Part shown: piece by piece, positions 26,498-35,286 of the stretch
How the letters are laid out: each line of letters starts with the position of its first letter
Position numbering within the stretch: the first letter of the stretch is position 1
Notes under the pieces: generated by a model
Told to the model about the DNA's origin: nothing
The model's input: only the letters and a program-made list of their open reading frames with translations
The model's database searches: none
Position numbers and translations under genes: made by a program
Origin: Bacteroidota bacterium
Lineage (GTDB): Bacteria; Bacteroidota; Bacteroidia; B-17B0; Aurantibacillaceae
Length of the DNA stretch: 64,000 bases
Assembly (NCBI GenBank): GCA_023251755.1
Contig: JAHEYF010000009.1
Location: 1 to 64,000 of the forward strand
Direction: 5' to 3'

Positions 26498-27342
26498 GCG
26501 CCTTCCTCCAGCACTGTTTTATCAAAGCTGATGGAGTATACAATTTCTTCGATCTCTGTGCGGTCTTTGTATGGCTTAGGAACAGAGAGGAAAACAGGGA
26601 CTATTCTTTTTTCCTGCCCGGCTGTAAGCAAATTGGTCTGTCTGTTTTTTATTGTTCCTGTTTTACTTAATTCATCGGTGATTTGTGTGTAGTCTTCCAT
26701 TAATAAGTATATGGACTTGCCGATGAATTCATTTCGTTTTAAGTCCAGTACTTTTTCTCCCAGCTCACTCACAAAACGGATCACGCCTTTGTTATCGGTT
26801 ACAATCATAAAGGTTTCGGGCAGGGATGAAAGCATGGTGTTGACAGCTTTCATGGACACAACGGAGCTTTCCATTTTTTCAACAATGATGTTGAGGCACA
26901 TCACTGCGTAATTGAAGAGGTTGCGTTTATCTTTGGAGATTTCTGACAATGGCGCGCGTTTGGAAAAATCGAGCTGGGAAGCAGATTTGATTACATCTTC
27001 CATCATATCGAAAAATTCACGAAAAGTACTTTCCCTTGCTTTTAAAAAAATAACACGTTCTAAAAGGGAGTACAATTCTTCATCGTTGGAATCCCAGGCC
27101 TCTTCTTTCTGGTACAGGATTTCGTAAACCTGTTCCATCAGGGTTTTCATCTGGGCTTTGTAGCTTCGCTCAATGTCTTCTACCCATATTTTTTCTGATA
27201 AGTCAAGCCTCTCTGAACTCCGGTCTTTTAGGGCTGCATAGATCTGCTTTAATCTTTCGGTAGCCAGCGGATCGGACCCAAAGATGATGCTTTCGGGCCT
27301 GAATTTTAGCTGACTTTTATCTTTTTTTGGAGCTGTTTCCAT
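26494..27342 (-). CDS. PAS-domain signalling protein without an output domain
   Basis: 282 residues. The N-terminal ~165 residues are helical and charged (FRPESIIFGSDPLATERLKQ..), and a coiled coil is likely. Residues ~168-275 form a PAS domain (MIVTDNKGVIRFVSELGEKVL.. FIGKSIYLLMED), a small-molecule or redox sensor fold. No kinase, cyclase or DNA-binding domain follows, so it must act on a partner. It converges with the synthase/acyltransferase fusion (4-base overlap of ends). Its proximity to the STAS pair suggests a signalling group, but this is inference. Confidence 0.7.
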   Translation of the reverse strand: METAPKKDKSQLKFRPESIIFGSDPLATERLKQIYAALKDRSSERLDLSEKIWVEDIERSYKAQMKTLMEQVYEILYQKEEAWDSNDEELYSLLERVIFLKARESTFREFFDMMEDVIKSASQLDFSKRAPLSEISKDKRNLFNYAVMCLNIIVEKMESSVVSMKAVNTMLSSLPETFMIVTDNKGVIRFVSELGEKVLDLKRNEFIGKSIYLLMEDYTQITDELSKTGTIKNRQTNLLTAGQEKRIVPVFLSVPKPYKDRTEIEEIVYSISFDKTVLEEGA

Positions 27343-27431
27343 TGCGGTTTTGTGGGAATTATTTGGTAGGGCAAATTAGCACATTATTTACCAGAAGTCA
27401 AGAAAAATAAAGGAAATGTTTTAATGACGGG

Positions 27432-28103
27432 TTATTTCAGCAAGTGTAAACACTGGTGTTTTTTAAGAATAGCGCGCAGGTCTTTCTCTGCTTTTGCACC
27501 AAAATTTTTGTACTTGTACAAGTCGCTCACAGTTACTTTGTTTAAAATTTCGCCCATGTTTTTCCCTAAATGCAGCAAAACGGTGTATACCCTATGCGGG
27601 AATACATGGTGAAGGCCTTCTATGGGAAGTTCTAAAAAACCACTTGTACTTTGAGTGTTTAAGTGTTTAAAATCTTTCCATTGCTGAAACAGGTTAAGGG
27701 TTTCAGGGGTTTTAAGTTTTCGGAGGGCGTTTACAAATCCCGCAAGAACACTATCATAAGTGCTGTCCAATTGTCCGGCTATCCATTCGTAATTCTGTTT
27801 TTTGCGGTATAAATTAAGGATGGAAACTTCTAATGGACTAAGGTTGCAAAAGCTGCTGGCGGACCATTGTTCCCAGTAAATATTAAAGCGCAGCAACAAT
27901 GATTGCAGTTCTTTTAAGCGTTCAGGATGCCTGGGGATATAAACACGGTAATCCTTAATAAGCCTTTTAACATCTTTTTTGAGCAGGCCCATCAGGTTCT
28001 CAATACCGGTGTAGCCCTTGCATTCATCGGAATCTCTGTAAAGAATAAAATCTATTAGCTGAAGAGGGATGGTATGAGAAGGTGTATGAGCAGTGTACAT
28101 CAT
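27432..28103 (-). CDS. protein with RNA polymerase alpha-CTD-like tail
   Basis: I took the ATG at 28103 (223 aa); the GTG at 28121 is weaker. The first ~150 residues are helical and unrecognised. The last ~60 residues (MGEILNKVTVSDLYKYKNFGAKAEKDLRAILKK) have the order of the RNA polymerase alpha C-terminal domain: a helix, 'V-x-D-L', then a non-standard helix-hairpin 'N-F-G-x-K' and a closing helix. That domain binds DNA upstream elements and regulators. A stand-alone alpha-CTD-like unit could recruit or titrate transcription factors. It stands alone on the minus strand, with a strong inverted repeat 130-170 bases upstream of its start. Confidence 0.55.
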   Translation of the reverse strand: MMYTAHTPSHTIPLQLIDFILYRDSDECKGYTGIENLMGLLKKDVKRLIKDYRVYIPRHPERLKELQSLLLRFNIYWEQWSASSFCNLSPLEVSILNLYRKKQNYEWIAGQLDSTYDSVLAGFVNALRKLKTPETLNLFQQWKDFKHLNTQSTSGFLELPIEGLHHVFPHRVYTVLLHLGKNMGEILNKVTVSDLYKYKNFGAKAEKDLRAILKKHQCLHLLK

Positions 28104-28236
28104 GGTTGTTGTGTTAATCACTATTTTTGAATCGGATCAGCAGTGCATAAATTATTGTATTTGATTAAAACTCAATTTCGTTTTGTCCCATCAAATTATT
28201 TCAGCTTCGTGGCTAATATATTAAATGCGGGATTCA

Positions 28237-28274
28237 GATCAAAAACAAATAAGATGGTTCTTTTGTTTTTGATC
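28237..28274. repeat. perfect 13-bp inverted repeat between two gene blocks
   Basis: GATCAAAAACAAA (28237-28249) pairs with TTTGTTTTTGATC (28262-28274) across 12 bases. It sits between the end of the small membrane-protein operon (28396) and the start of the alpha-CTD-like gene (28103). It could end transcription of the first or act as an operator for the second. There is no T-run directly after either arm. Confidence 0.45.
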
Positions 28275-28395
28275 GAATTTTATAGACTTATGATTTAAGC
28301 GTGGCAGTAATAGTCATTGAGGGTGAATTATGCCGGATTCGAATAAGACCAGGCTCTACGAACACCATTATATTTAGAACTTTAGCAGCAGCCCA

Positions 28396-28653
28396 CTACT
28401 CATTCATCGCCCTCCTCACCTTCTTCACCGACCTAATCATCTCCGCAGAAACATCCAGAAAATACCTGGACACATATAACAGCCCGTATATTGATCCCGC
28501 AACAACTACGATTTTAGTAAGCGGAAATGCCCAGGCATCCTTCCAGCTGAGCGGCTCATGTTCCTGCGTTGCAATCACCTCTTTCACCTTCCGTACCACT
28601 TCCTGTTTAGTTTTTTCCGGTATTTTTTGTTCGTTCTTCATCGCGTTTCGCAT
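28396..28653 (-). CDS. small single-span membrane protein
   Basis: 85 residues: a charged helical N-terminus (EKTKQEVVRKVKEVIATQEH), one hydrophobic helix (residues ~45-65, LTKIVVVAGSIYGLLYVSRYF) and a basic tail. No family was recognised. Its start overlaps the end of the next gene upstream (28607-28825) by 47 bases, or 35 if the ATG at 28641 is used. Small membrane proteins in this position are common in Bacteroidota integrative elements. Confidence 0.5.
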   Translation of the reverse strand: MRNAMKNEQKIPEKTKQEVVRKVKEVIATQEHEPLSWKDAWAFPLTKIVVVAGSIYGLLYVSRYFLDVSAEMIRSVKKVRRAMNE

Positions 28654-28825
28654 TTATTAGTTGAATAACTATGATTACACCTACTCCTACAGTGCTGGCA
28701 ATAAGCAGGTGTTTTAAAAAGCGGTTGCTTTGCAGCAGCTCCGCGTTTTGTTGCTCCAATTTTAACATCTCCGCAGGGATATCCCTTACAATACCCAATT
28801 CTGCACATTCAATAAAATCATCCAT
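28607..28825 (-). CDS. small single-span membrane protein
   Basis: 72 residues: an amphipathic N-terminal half with leucine-rich helix (AEMLKLEQQNAELLQSNRFL, coiled-coil-like), one hydrophobic segment (LLIASTVGVGVIIVIQLI), and a basic tail. It overlaps the genes on both sides, so the three small genes form one tight operon. A holin-like or partner-docking role is possible; nothing in the sequence decides it. Confidence 0.55.
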   Translation of the reverse strand: MDDFIECAELGIVRDIPAEMLKLEQQNAELLQSNRFLKHLLIASTVGVGVIIVIQLINAKRDEERTKNTGKN

Positions 28826-29171
28826 GTTTAATTATTTTATACATTCCGTTTTCCATTTTTAAATAGCCGTAATCATATACGCAATAATATATACCGTTGT
28901 TTATTTGTTTACTATTCGTTTGAACACTAAAATTAAAACCGGCCCCCAATAAAAAATCCCTGCTTTTAATAACTTCTTTTTCGTTGCCAAGTAAGTTTTT
29001 TAAAATGTTCCGGTTCTTATCCAATGCTTTATCCAGGCCCGCTTTTATTTTTCGTTTCTCGTTAGCCAGCCTGTTGTTGTAATTGATTTGGTTTTTCCGG
29101 TTGGCGAACTTCTGGTTGTTTCTCTTTTTTATAAAGGACTCTTTTGTAAATAAGTCTATTGTTGTTTCCAT
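28818..29171 (-). CDS. basic small protein of a mobile-element operon
   Basis: I chose the ATG at 29171 (117 aa, METTIDLF..); the start at 29189 adds six residues with no support. The first ~70 residues are very rich in Lys, Arg and Asn (KKRNNQKFANRKNQINYNNR) and probably bind nucleic acid or form a coiled coil; the rest is a small strand-rich part ending KMENGMYKIIKHG. It overlaps the next gene by 8 bases. It is the first gene after the repeat-rich gap at 29190-29917, so transcription of the operon should start there. Confidence 0.55.
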   Translation of the reverse strand: METTIDLFTKESFIKKRNNQKFANRKNQINYNNRLANEKRKIKAGLDKALDKNRNILKNLLGNEKEVIKSRDFLLGAGFNFSVQTNSKQINNGIYYCVYDYGYLKMENGMYKIIKHG

Positions 29172-29357
29172 GATGTAAATTTTGAACAAATATACTGTGT
29201 CATTGCCCTAAAAACAAATATATTTAACTGTTTTTCAATTACTTAAATTAAGTTAAATTACGTTTATTTAAATTGATTTATTGGTGATTTATCCAAAAGT
29301 CTATTCGATTTATTTCTACTCGTATCAACATATATTTTATAGGCAGCCATACAATTG

Positions 29358-29578
29358 TATTCAAATTGATGCGCATTAATTTATTCAGGTGATACAGTTT
29401 TTGAAAAGTAAGTTCCTATATACAGCAGCGAATTGATTTGAATATCGTTCAAATCAATACACATTGCGATAAATTAAATCCGAATTAATTTGAACGGGTT
29501 TTTTAGCCGGTTATTTGTGTTGAAATAAATCTATCTATTGGAAAACGTATTCAACCTAAATTGATACGCATTAATTTA
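29358..29578. repeat. iteron-like array upstream of the small operon, downstream of the primase
   Basis: Two 21-bp copies with one mismatch (29363-29383 and 29558-29578, core AAATTGAT then CGCATTAATTTA) flank two looser copies in other orientation or form (29449-29475 and 29468-29495). A perfect 11-bp inverted repeat ATTGATTTGAA/TTCAAATCAAT lies at 29432-29458 with a 5-base loop. All share the TTCAAAT(T/C)-AT core. Such arrays are usual at plasmid and phage-satellite origins and at regulator-binding clusters. Confidence 0.5.
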
Positions 29579-29677
29579 GTTCCATTGGTGTGAACATAGA
29601 TTTATACAGGTATTTTTCTTTTTTGGTTCAATTCCTGGCTTGGTTCGGCGCATCTTCTACAACACTGGAAATAGGAA

Positions 29678-29885
29678 TACTTGTGTGAAAACTCACACAA
29701 GTAAGTTACTTAGCTTACTTACTTACTTTTTTAAAAAAAATGTGTCCATACTAATTTTTTCGAAAGCTATTATTGATGCGGATAAGTAACGAAGTAAGTA
29801 ACAAGTAAGTTCAAAAAAAAACAACTTACTTACCAATTTATATAGTAAAATCAATGCTTTTAAAAGAGCTAAGTAAGGAAGTAAG
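29678..29885. repeat. AGTAAGT/ACTTACT repeat cluster with two strong palindromes
   Basis: A perfect 11-bp inverted repeat with TACTTGTGTGA/TCACACAAGTA arms (29678-29703) is followed by about ten copies of GTAAGT or its complement up to 29885, including the inverted pair AAGTAAGTT/AACTTACTT at 29803-29831. The cluster lies just downstream of the primase stop. The rest of the gap 29190-29917 is AT-rich with no gene. Confidence 0.5.
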
Positions 29886-29917
29886 GGGATTCTTAAAAAT
29901 AAACGGGGAGGGATAAA

Positions 29918-31990
29918 TCAGGGATTAAAAAAATCAATGTAATAACCCTTTTCCTGGTACTTTCCATTTGATCGCTGATCTCTTGTGAAACCCAGAATTT
30001 TTAAAGCCTTCCCGATGGTGGTAGTATTTAATTTAGGATGCTCCGGGTATTTCTTGGCTAAATCGCCTTGGATATCGGAAGCTGTATAAAAAACACTGTG
30101 CTTTTCTTTAGTCGCCGGAATATAATTTTTCTGGATGAGTTCCATTTCAAGGGTACTCACCTGGTAATCTTTGTTGGCCTTTTCATTTTCTATAATTTCC
30201 TCCCTGCTGAGTTCATATTGAAAACCCGCTTTAAAGAGGGTATATGCCTGGGCCCAGACTTTATCAATGTCGACTTCTTTTTTATAATCCCAATTTATGC
30301 CGGTGATTTCAAAACAAAGCCAGCGGACGGAACCGGTTTCATCGGTGAGGAATTCTGTACGGTTGGTGGTGCCCACAAAATTGGCCCTGCGGGGCATGGT
30401 GGAAGCGGTCCTTTCGTAGGGCCTGCGTTGGCGTATGGTCTGCCTGCTGAAGGTGCTTTTTAAAACATCGATGTCCTGTTTACCAAACTTGGAGAGTTCA
30501 TCCAGGTTGATGATGAAGTTGTCGGACAGGCTCATCTCCCCGTCTTTACCAATAATAAAGGTTTCTGTGAAATATTTATGAAGGGCGGGTGGGCAAAGCC
30601 AGCGCAGGAAGGAAGTTTTTCCACTACCTTGCTTATCATGCACCAATACAAAGGCGTGTTTGTTAAATACCTGGTCAATCAATGCACAGGCAATGGAACG
30701 CACCAGCATCTTTTTAAAATGCAGGTTGAACCGTTCTTGTTCTTTTGCACTGATGTAGCTGCATAGTTTTCCGATGTAATCTTCATGTGTTGTTTCGTCC
30801 GGGGCGGGTAATTGTTCGAAATAGTCCCAGAAGGGATGGAAGCGGGGGACAAAATCGGAACGCATTAAAGCGGATATGTTGGAAAGGGAGAAATGAATAT
30901 GCTTGTATTGAAGCAGGCGGTATATGTTGTTTTCATTGAGTTGTTTGAATTCATTTTTCGTTTGTTGTTTTTCCCTGTATTCAATTTCGTTGGCCACTAT
31001 GTTGTAACGTATTTCAAAATGTTTGGTCAAAAATTTCTCTACTCTTTCGAAGGTGGAGATTTTCTTTGTACCGGTTTTTTTCAGGGGTTTTGCTTCGTTT
31101 GCGTCGTTTTCTTCCACTGCTTTAACTTCCGTTTCGTTTTCTATAATTCTATCGGGTTTAATTTCAGGGAGCAGGCCGTCAATAATCGCATCAGCCAAAT
31201 CATAACCATCTTTTTTATCAGGAAACAAATTTATTTTTTTGAAATTGATTTGATGGGCTGATAATTTATCAATGCTGCTGTTGTTGTTTCCGGCAGCATC
31301 CGCATCGCAGAGGTAATAAATTTCACGTTGGTAGAGTACAGGGATTTTTTCATCGGTAAGGCCGCTTTTCCCACCGGTGGCCAGCCAGTCGAAAGCCGGG
31401 TAAAAGAAACTGGCGATGAGGGCTGTTTTTTCGCTTTCTACGATGCATATAATTTTGTCTTCGCTCAAGAGCTGTTCTCCAAAAAGACAAGTGGAATATT
31501 TAGTGCCTTCTTTTGCTTTTAATGAATAGGGGGCTTTGTTTTTGTTTCTTTTGCAATTGTTGTTGTATTCTACATAACGGATGTTGAGAAAACGTTTTTC
31601 GCGGTCCTGGTATACAAAGGTGGTTTCAATTACAGTGGAATAATTGAGCCTGCTGCCGGTGTTCCACTTAATAAGGTGATCGGCTGTGATGCCTAATTTT
31701 TCTTTGCAAAAGAGATGAAAATTGGAACTTTGATCGGCAATGCTGTTGTTGCAGACTTCGACCTTGGGGTAGATGATGAGGGCTTCTTTTTTTTGAATGG
31801 GAAGGCTATCGGGCATGGAAAAATTTCCATCGGGCTTTTTATGGTAGCCGCAATTGTTTACCCGTTCGCATTTGCCATACTCCCTGGGCAAATCAACATA
31901 AAAACGGAACTGCCCCTGTTTGTTGCATTGGGGGCAGGTTCCTTTTTTTGCCGGGGATTTTTCGAATTGGTGTTTGTAGTGCTTTTCCAT
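29918..31990 (-). CDS. Toprim/VapE-type primase-helicase of the element
   Basis: 690 residues. A Cys/His zinc-ribbon (residues ~19-50, CPQC.. and NNCGYHKK) begins the protein, as in DUF6371-type primases. A Toprim-like region follows (ICIVESEKTALIA.. YYLCDADAAGNN, about 185-240). The second half is a VapE-type P-loop ATPase: Walker A GSGKTS at 455-460, Walker B FIINLDEL, then the sensor stretch ANFVGTTNRTEFL. VapE-like proteins replicate phage satellites and pathogenicity islands. The stop of the small HTH protein upstream shares one base with this ATG (TAATG). Together with the repeat-rich gap directly downstream, it probably forms the replication module of the element. Confidence 0.85.
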   Translation of the reverse strand: MEKHYKHQFEKSPAKKGTCPQCNKQGQFRFYVDLPREYGKCERVNNCGYHKKPDGNFSMPDSLPIQKKEALIIYPKVEVCNNSIADQSSNFHLFCKEKLGITADHLIKWNTGSRLNYSTVIETTFVYQDREKRFLNIRYVEYNNNCKRNKNKAPYSLKAKEGTKYSTCLFGEQLLSEDKIICIVESEKTALIASFFYPAFDWLATGGKSGLTDEKIPVLYQREIYYLCDADAAGNNNSSIDKLSAHQINFKKINLFPDKKDGYDLADAIIDGLLPEIKPDRIIENETEVKAVEENDANEAKPLKKTGTKKISTFERVEKFLTKHFEIRYNIVANEIEYREKQQTKNEFKQLNENNIYRLLQYKHIHFSLSNISALMRSDFVPRFHPFWDYFEQLPAPDETTHEDYIGKLCSYISAKEQERFNLHFKKMLVRSIACALIDQVFNKHAFVLVHDKQGSGKTSFLRWLCPPALHKYFTETFIIGKDGEMSLSDNFIINLDELSKFGKQDIDVLKSTFSRQTIRQRRPYERTASTMPRRANFVGTTNRTEFLTDETGSVRWLCFEITGINWDYKKEVDIDKVWAQAYTLFKAGFQYELSREEIIENEKANKDYQVSTLEMELIQKNYIPATKEKHSVFYTASDIQGDLAKKYPEHPKLNTTTIGKALKILGFTRDQRSNGKYQEKGYYIDFFNP

Positions 31991-32274
31991 TATTTCCTCC
32001 CGTATTTTTTTACTGAATGGTTAAGGGCCTGCATGACTTCGCTTTTTTTGAAGAAGATGCGGCTGTTGATGCGGTGGTAAATAATGCGTCCGTCACGCAT
32101 CCATTGGTTAAGGGTAACGTAGGATATTTTAAAGAGTCGGGCAACGTCAACACGTTTTAAGATGATTTCTTCTTCGGGTGCTGGAGGGGCTTTGCTTAAT
32201 GCGGTGCTGATGCTTTCGCTGATGATGGCTTTCAGCTCATCTACTTTGAGGGTAACGACTAATTGATCGCACAT
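31990..32274 (-). CDS. small HTH protein, excisionase type
   Basis: 94 residues. Residues ~42-88 form a MerR-like/excisionase-type winged helix: VDVARLFKISYVTLNQWMRD then HRINSRIFFKKSEVMQAL, the wing and last helix. Such proteins help the integrase to excise or bind the replication region. The N-terminal part is a short helix. It is coupled to the primase by a one-base overlap (TAATG). Confidence 0.8.
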   Translation of the reverse strand: MCDQLVVTLKVDELKAIISESISTALSKAPPAPEEEIILKRVDVARLFKISYVTLNQWMRDGRIIYHRINSRIFFKKSEVMQALNHSVKKYGRK

Positions 32275-32314
32275 GGGATTGTGTTTTTAGATTAATATTT
32301 GTTTGGGTGATTAA

Positions 32315-32674
32315 TTATCTTTTGAGGCGGCTTTTGTTCATTATATAGTCGTCAGCTTCATCGCAGATTTCCTGATTGGTCTTTCCTTTACGATTGGCGA
32401 TGTAATCCGCTAATTCTTGTTTTGAAAAAAGCAGTTTACGTTTTCCGCTCCGATAGTGAGGCAGATCACCCTTTTCAACTTTGGCGTAGATAGTGTTCAA
32501 CCTTACTTTTAGAAACTGTGCTGCCTGTTCTGCTGATAGAAAATCTTCATCCTTTATGGATGAGTCAGTAGTAGGATTTTGATGTTTCAATTGTTCAGCA
32601 ACTTCTTTAACTGCTGAACGTACAACCAACCTTATATGGTCGTAAACTTCTTGTGGGATTTGATTTGAGTCCAT
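32315..32674 (-). CDS. HTH DNA-binding protein, excisionase family
   Basis: 119 residues with the standard pattern of this family: LSAEQAAQFLKVRLNTIYAK, VEKGDLPHYRSGKRKLLFSK and KQELADYIANRKG (residues ~46-95). It is 40 bases upstream of the next HTH gene on the same strand and likely in the same transcript. One of the two is probably the excisionase, the other a regulator; sequence alone does not say which. Confidence 0.82.
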   Translation of the reverse strand: MDSNQIPQEVYDHIRLVVRSAVKEVAEQLKHQNPTTDSSIKDEDFLSAEQAAQFLKVRLNTIYAKVEKGDLPHYRSGKRKLLFSKQELADYIANRKGKTNQEICDEADDYIMNKSRLKR

Positions 32675-32769
32675 ATCATTGTTTTTAGATTAATATGGAG
32701 TAAAGGTGGTGTATATGAGATGTCCCTAACAATACCTTTTTGCCAGGGGTAGTAAAAGGGGGTACTTTT

Positions 32770-33744
32770 TTATTTTAAGGCTTCTTTTTTGTCTTTTCTT
32801 TGGCTGGGCGGTAAATATTCAGCCAAATCTTCCAGAATCCTTTTACCCTTAGGAGGTTCATTCTTTACTTTTTTCAGAACATTTAAAATCGTCTCATAAT
32901 TGAGGTGTTCTGTTTCATTGAGTTGATTTAGAACCACAAAATTCTCTGTGATCCATTTTGCCAGTATTTCATTCTTGGCTACCACAATCCTTTTATTATA
33001 CCTCAATCGCTTGAAGAATTCAGCCAGTGAATTCCGGTTTCCATTAAAACACAATCCACTTGACTTTTTATCTTTCATTATCAAATCAAAGAGCGGTTTA
33101 TGTTGCTCTTCTGCAAAATAAGGCTGCATTTTTTGATATAAAATATTTGCAAATTCAGCTTCCATAGAAATTACTCTAAGTTTAAGAGCCGGAACCTTTA
33201 TATTGTCTGAGTATGTTTTATTGAGTATAAATACTCTGTTACGTTCTACCCAATTCATTATTTTTTCAAACCGGATGTTTTCCTTCAGGTAATTTCTTGC
33301 GCGAACGAAACCATACACGAGGTATTCAACAAATCCAATGAAATTATCTTTGGGGGCGTAATGATTTCCCTGAAAAAGAGTTGACTGATACGATAATAGC
33401 GCCTCAATTTTATAAGGGTCAACACTTAGTATTTTCCAGCCTAAATAACTGAGATAAGAATAGGAAGAAGAGGGTATAATATAATGCCTGCATTTCTGAT
33501 TTTCTGATAAATCAATTCCATTCTGGTTCATTATTTTTACATAAATATTTTCTTCTTCCTCCAGACTCGCTAAAACATTATGTTTATCGACTATCTCCTT
33601 ATTATCAGGTAAGGAATAAATTTTTTTCAATTCATCATAAATTTGAAAAACATCGATGTCATACTCATGCCTAACTACAGTTGAATGTTCATTTATTTCA
33701 TCTTTACTGGCATCGGGAATATTTATTTTAATGGATTTTTTCAT
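32770..33744 (-). CDS. element-associated protein of unknown function
   Basis: 324 residues, largely helical, without signal peptide. No catalytic motif is visible. The C-terminal ~100 residues ([20 protein letters not shown], then [10 protein letters not shown]) resemble the tail of proteins often found next to integrases in Bacteroidota elements, but I cannot name a family. Its ATG overlaps the TGA of the integrase by four bases, so the two are made together; a role in integration or its control is likely. Confidence 0.6.
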   Translation of the reverse strand: MKKSIKINIPDASKDEINEHSTVVRHEYDIDVFQIYDELKKIYSLPDNKEIVDKHNVLASLEEEENIYVKIMNQNGIDLSENQKCRHYIIPSSSYSYLSYLGWKILSVDPYKIEALLSYQSTLFQGNHYAPKDNFIGFVEYLVYGFVRARNYLKENIRFEKIMNWVERNRVFILNKTYSDNIKVPALKLRVISMEAEFANILYQKMQPYFAEEQHKPLFDLIMKDKKSSGLCFNGNRNSLAEFFKRLRYNKRIVVAKNEILAKWITENFVVLNQLNETEHLNYETILNVLKKVKNEPPKGKRILEDLAEYLPPSQRKDKKEALK

Positions 33745-34862
33745 ATTGAAATATCAATAAGATTAGCGGCATTCACTTTTTTCTCATCAAGTACTTTAGC
33801 GTAAATCATAGTGGTTTTAATATTTCTATGCCCCAACATTTTAGAAACTGTAAATATATCAACCCCTTTATTTAGTAATAGCGTAGCATAGGTATGTCTG
33901 AAATTATGTAATGTAATTTTCTTCCCTATCCCTGCTGCTGATACCCAGTCTTTGAGTTTATCATTGTTACAGTCAGAATATGCTAATCCACTGAAAACTC
34001 TTTCTTCTGATTTCTTGGCAAGACCAAGTATTTCTGCTGCTTTATTGTTTATAGGATGCATGATTGTATCCTGTGTTTTCTGTTGGGTAATATGCAAAAA
34101 ATATCCTTTTTCTTCGGTATACTGAATGTCTTTCCATTTCAAATTTTCAATATCAGACCACCTTAATCCTGTTAATGCAGAAAATAAAGCCGCTGTTTTC
34201 AATAGAGGAAGCCCGCATTTTGTTTGGGCCAGCTTTTGTAGCTCTTCCATTGTTAAAAATTCTCTTTTGGTCTCTTTCTGTTGAATCCCTTTAACATGCC
34301 TTAAAGGGTTATCATTCAAAAATCTTGATTCGTATGCAGCATTTACAGAAGCACGAAATTTATTAAAATAGCTTAAAGCTGAATTATGAGAAAGTTTAAG
34401 ATCATTAATGGTTTTTAATTTATTTGCGCTTAACAAATATATTTTAAACTTCTCACAAAAGTCTTCGTTGATCTCACCCATGCTACATTTCCCATTTGTG
34501 AAAGCTGACAGATAATAAAAGGCACTTGACCAATTATCATAATTACCTTTACTAAGTTTCCTTTTTTCCGATAGTTGTTTAAAATATTCAAGAAAATCCC
34601 GTTTTTTATTCATTGCATTAAAAATGCCCACTCCTTCACTTAAAAAATCCTTTTCGTACTTTAACTTTATTGTCTCGGCAGCAACAAGGGTTGTTTTATT
34701 TATTCTTTTCTCTTCATCATTTTTCGGTTTCTGATAGAGGTATTTTTTCAAAAACTCTCTACGGGTAAACCGGCCATCAGCTCCTTTGACAGGAGGATAG
34801 AAATCCAAATACAAACTCGTTTTACCATTTTTTATTTTCTTTTGTCTGAGATAAACATTCAT
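33741..34862 (-). CDS. tyrosine recombinase (site-specific integrase)
   Basis: 373 residues, normal length for Bacteroidota integrases. The N-terminal arm-binding part is followed by a SAM-like core-binding domain (residues ~90-190) and the catalytic domain. The catalytic residues are visible: Arg234 (TGLRWSD), Lys262, His319 and Arg322 (HNFRHTYA), His345 (LGHRN), and the nucleophile Tyr354 (TMIYAKV). It should cut and join DNA at the mnmE site, whose 15-bp core lies 0.6 kb away. It is translationally coupled to the unknown gene downstream and follows a HTH/zinc-finger gene by five bases. Confidence 0.95.
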   Translation of the reverse strand: MNVYLRQKKIKNGKTSLYLDFYPPVKGADGRFTRREFLKKYLYQKPKNDEEKRINKTTLVAAETIKLKYEKDFLSEGVGIFNAMNKKRDFLEYFKQLSEKRKLSKGNYDNWSSAFYYLSAFTNGKCSMGEINEDFCEKFKIYLLSANKLKTINDLKLSHNSALSYFNKFRASVNAAYESRFLNDNPLRHVKGIQQKETKREFLTMEELQKLAQTKCGLPLLKTAALFSALTGLRWSDIENLKWKDIQYTEEKGYFLHITQQKTQDTIMHPINNKAAEILGLAKKSEERVFSGLAYSDCNNDKLKDWVSAAGIGKKITLHNFRHTYATLLLNKGVDIFTVSKMLGHRNIKTTMIYAKVLDEKKVNAANLIDISI

Positions 34863-34867
34863 GGCTT

Positions 34868-35221
34868 TTAGTAGATAAGGTTATTAATTGATTTTCTTTG
34901 AACAATTACTCTGCTTCCGAGTACAGTAGTTTTTATTACTCTTCTTTTAATATGCCGGTATAAAGTCATTCTACTTATCCCCAGCAACAAACATGCTTCT
35001 TTAATGCTAAGGAATTCTTTTGTTTGTATTGCCGTGTAATCAACACCAACTGACTTATTGTATTCCTGCTCTTGAGTCTTAACTACTTTTTCATTTCGCT
35101 TGTTTTGCTTGTATGCCTTTTGAGCACATTTATGAGAACAAAATTTTGTAACTGTGGTTTTTGCTATAAAACCATTGTTGCAGTGAATACATATTTTAGG
35201 AATGGTAATGTTGCTGCTCAT
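34868..35221 (-). CDS. zinc-finger plus HTH regulator next to the integrase
   Basis: 117 residues. An N-terminal Cys cluster (CIHCNNGF.. [13 protein letters not shown], Cys residues near 12, 15, 29, 33) resembles a small zinc finger. Residues ~68-115 form an excisionase-type HTH ([20 protein letters not shown] then [16 protein letters not shown]). It is the first gene of the integrase operon and lies between the arm-type sites and the integrase, so it is a likely controller of integrase expression. Confidence 0.75.
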   Translation of the reverse strand: MSSNITIPKICIHCNNGFIAKTTVTKFCSHKCAQKAYKQNKRNEKVVKTQEQEYNKSVGVDYTAIQTKEFLSIKEACLLLGISRMTLYRHIKRRVIKTTVLGSRVIVQRKSINNLIY

Positions 35222-35286
35222 TTTTAGATCATTTTGTATGTTGATGTAACATGTTGTAATATTTTGTAAACCACTTTAAGTGAAAT

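Noticed and set aside
28301-28660. Plus-strand open frame of 119 codons
   Set aside because: Antisense to a small membrane protein that fits a tight operon with overlapping neighbours; Ser/Thr/Phe-rich composition is typical of a reverse shadow.
29190-29917. Gap considered as carrying a tRNA gene or tRNA-type attachment site
   Set aside because: No cloverleaf-like arrangement and no T-loop GTTCGAAT consensus; the repeats present are direct and inverted units of another kind.
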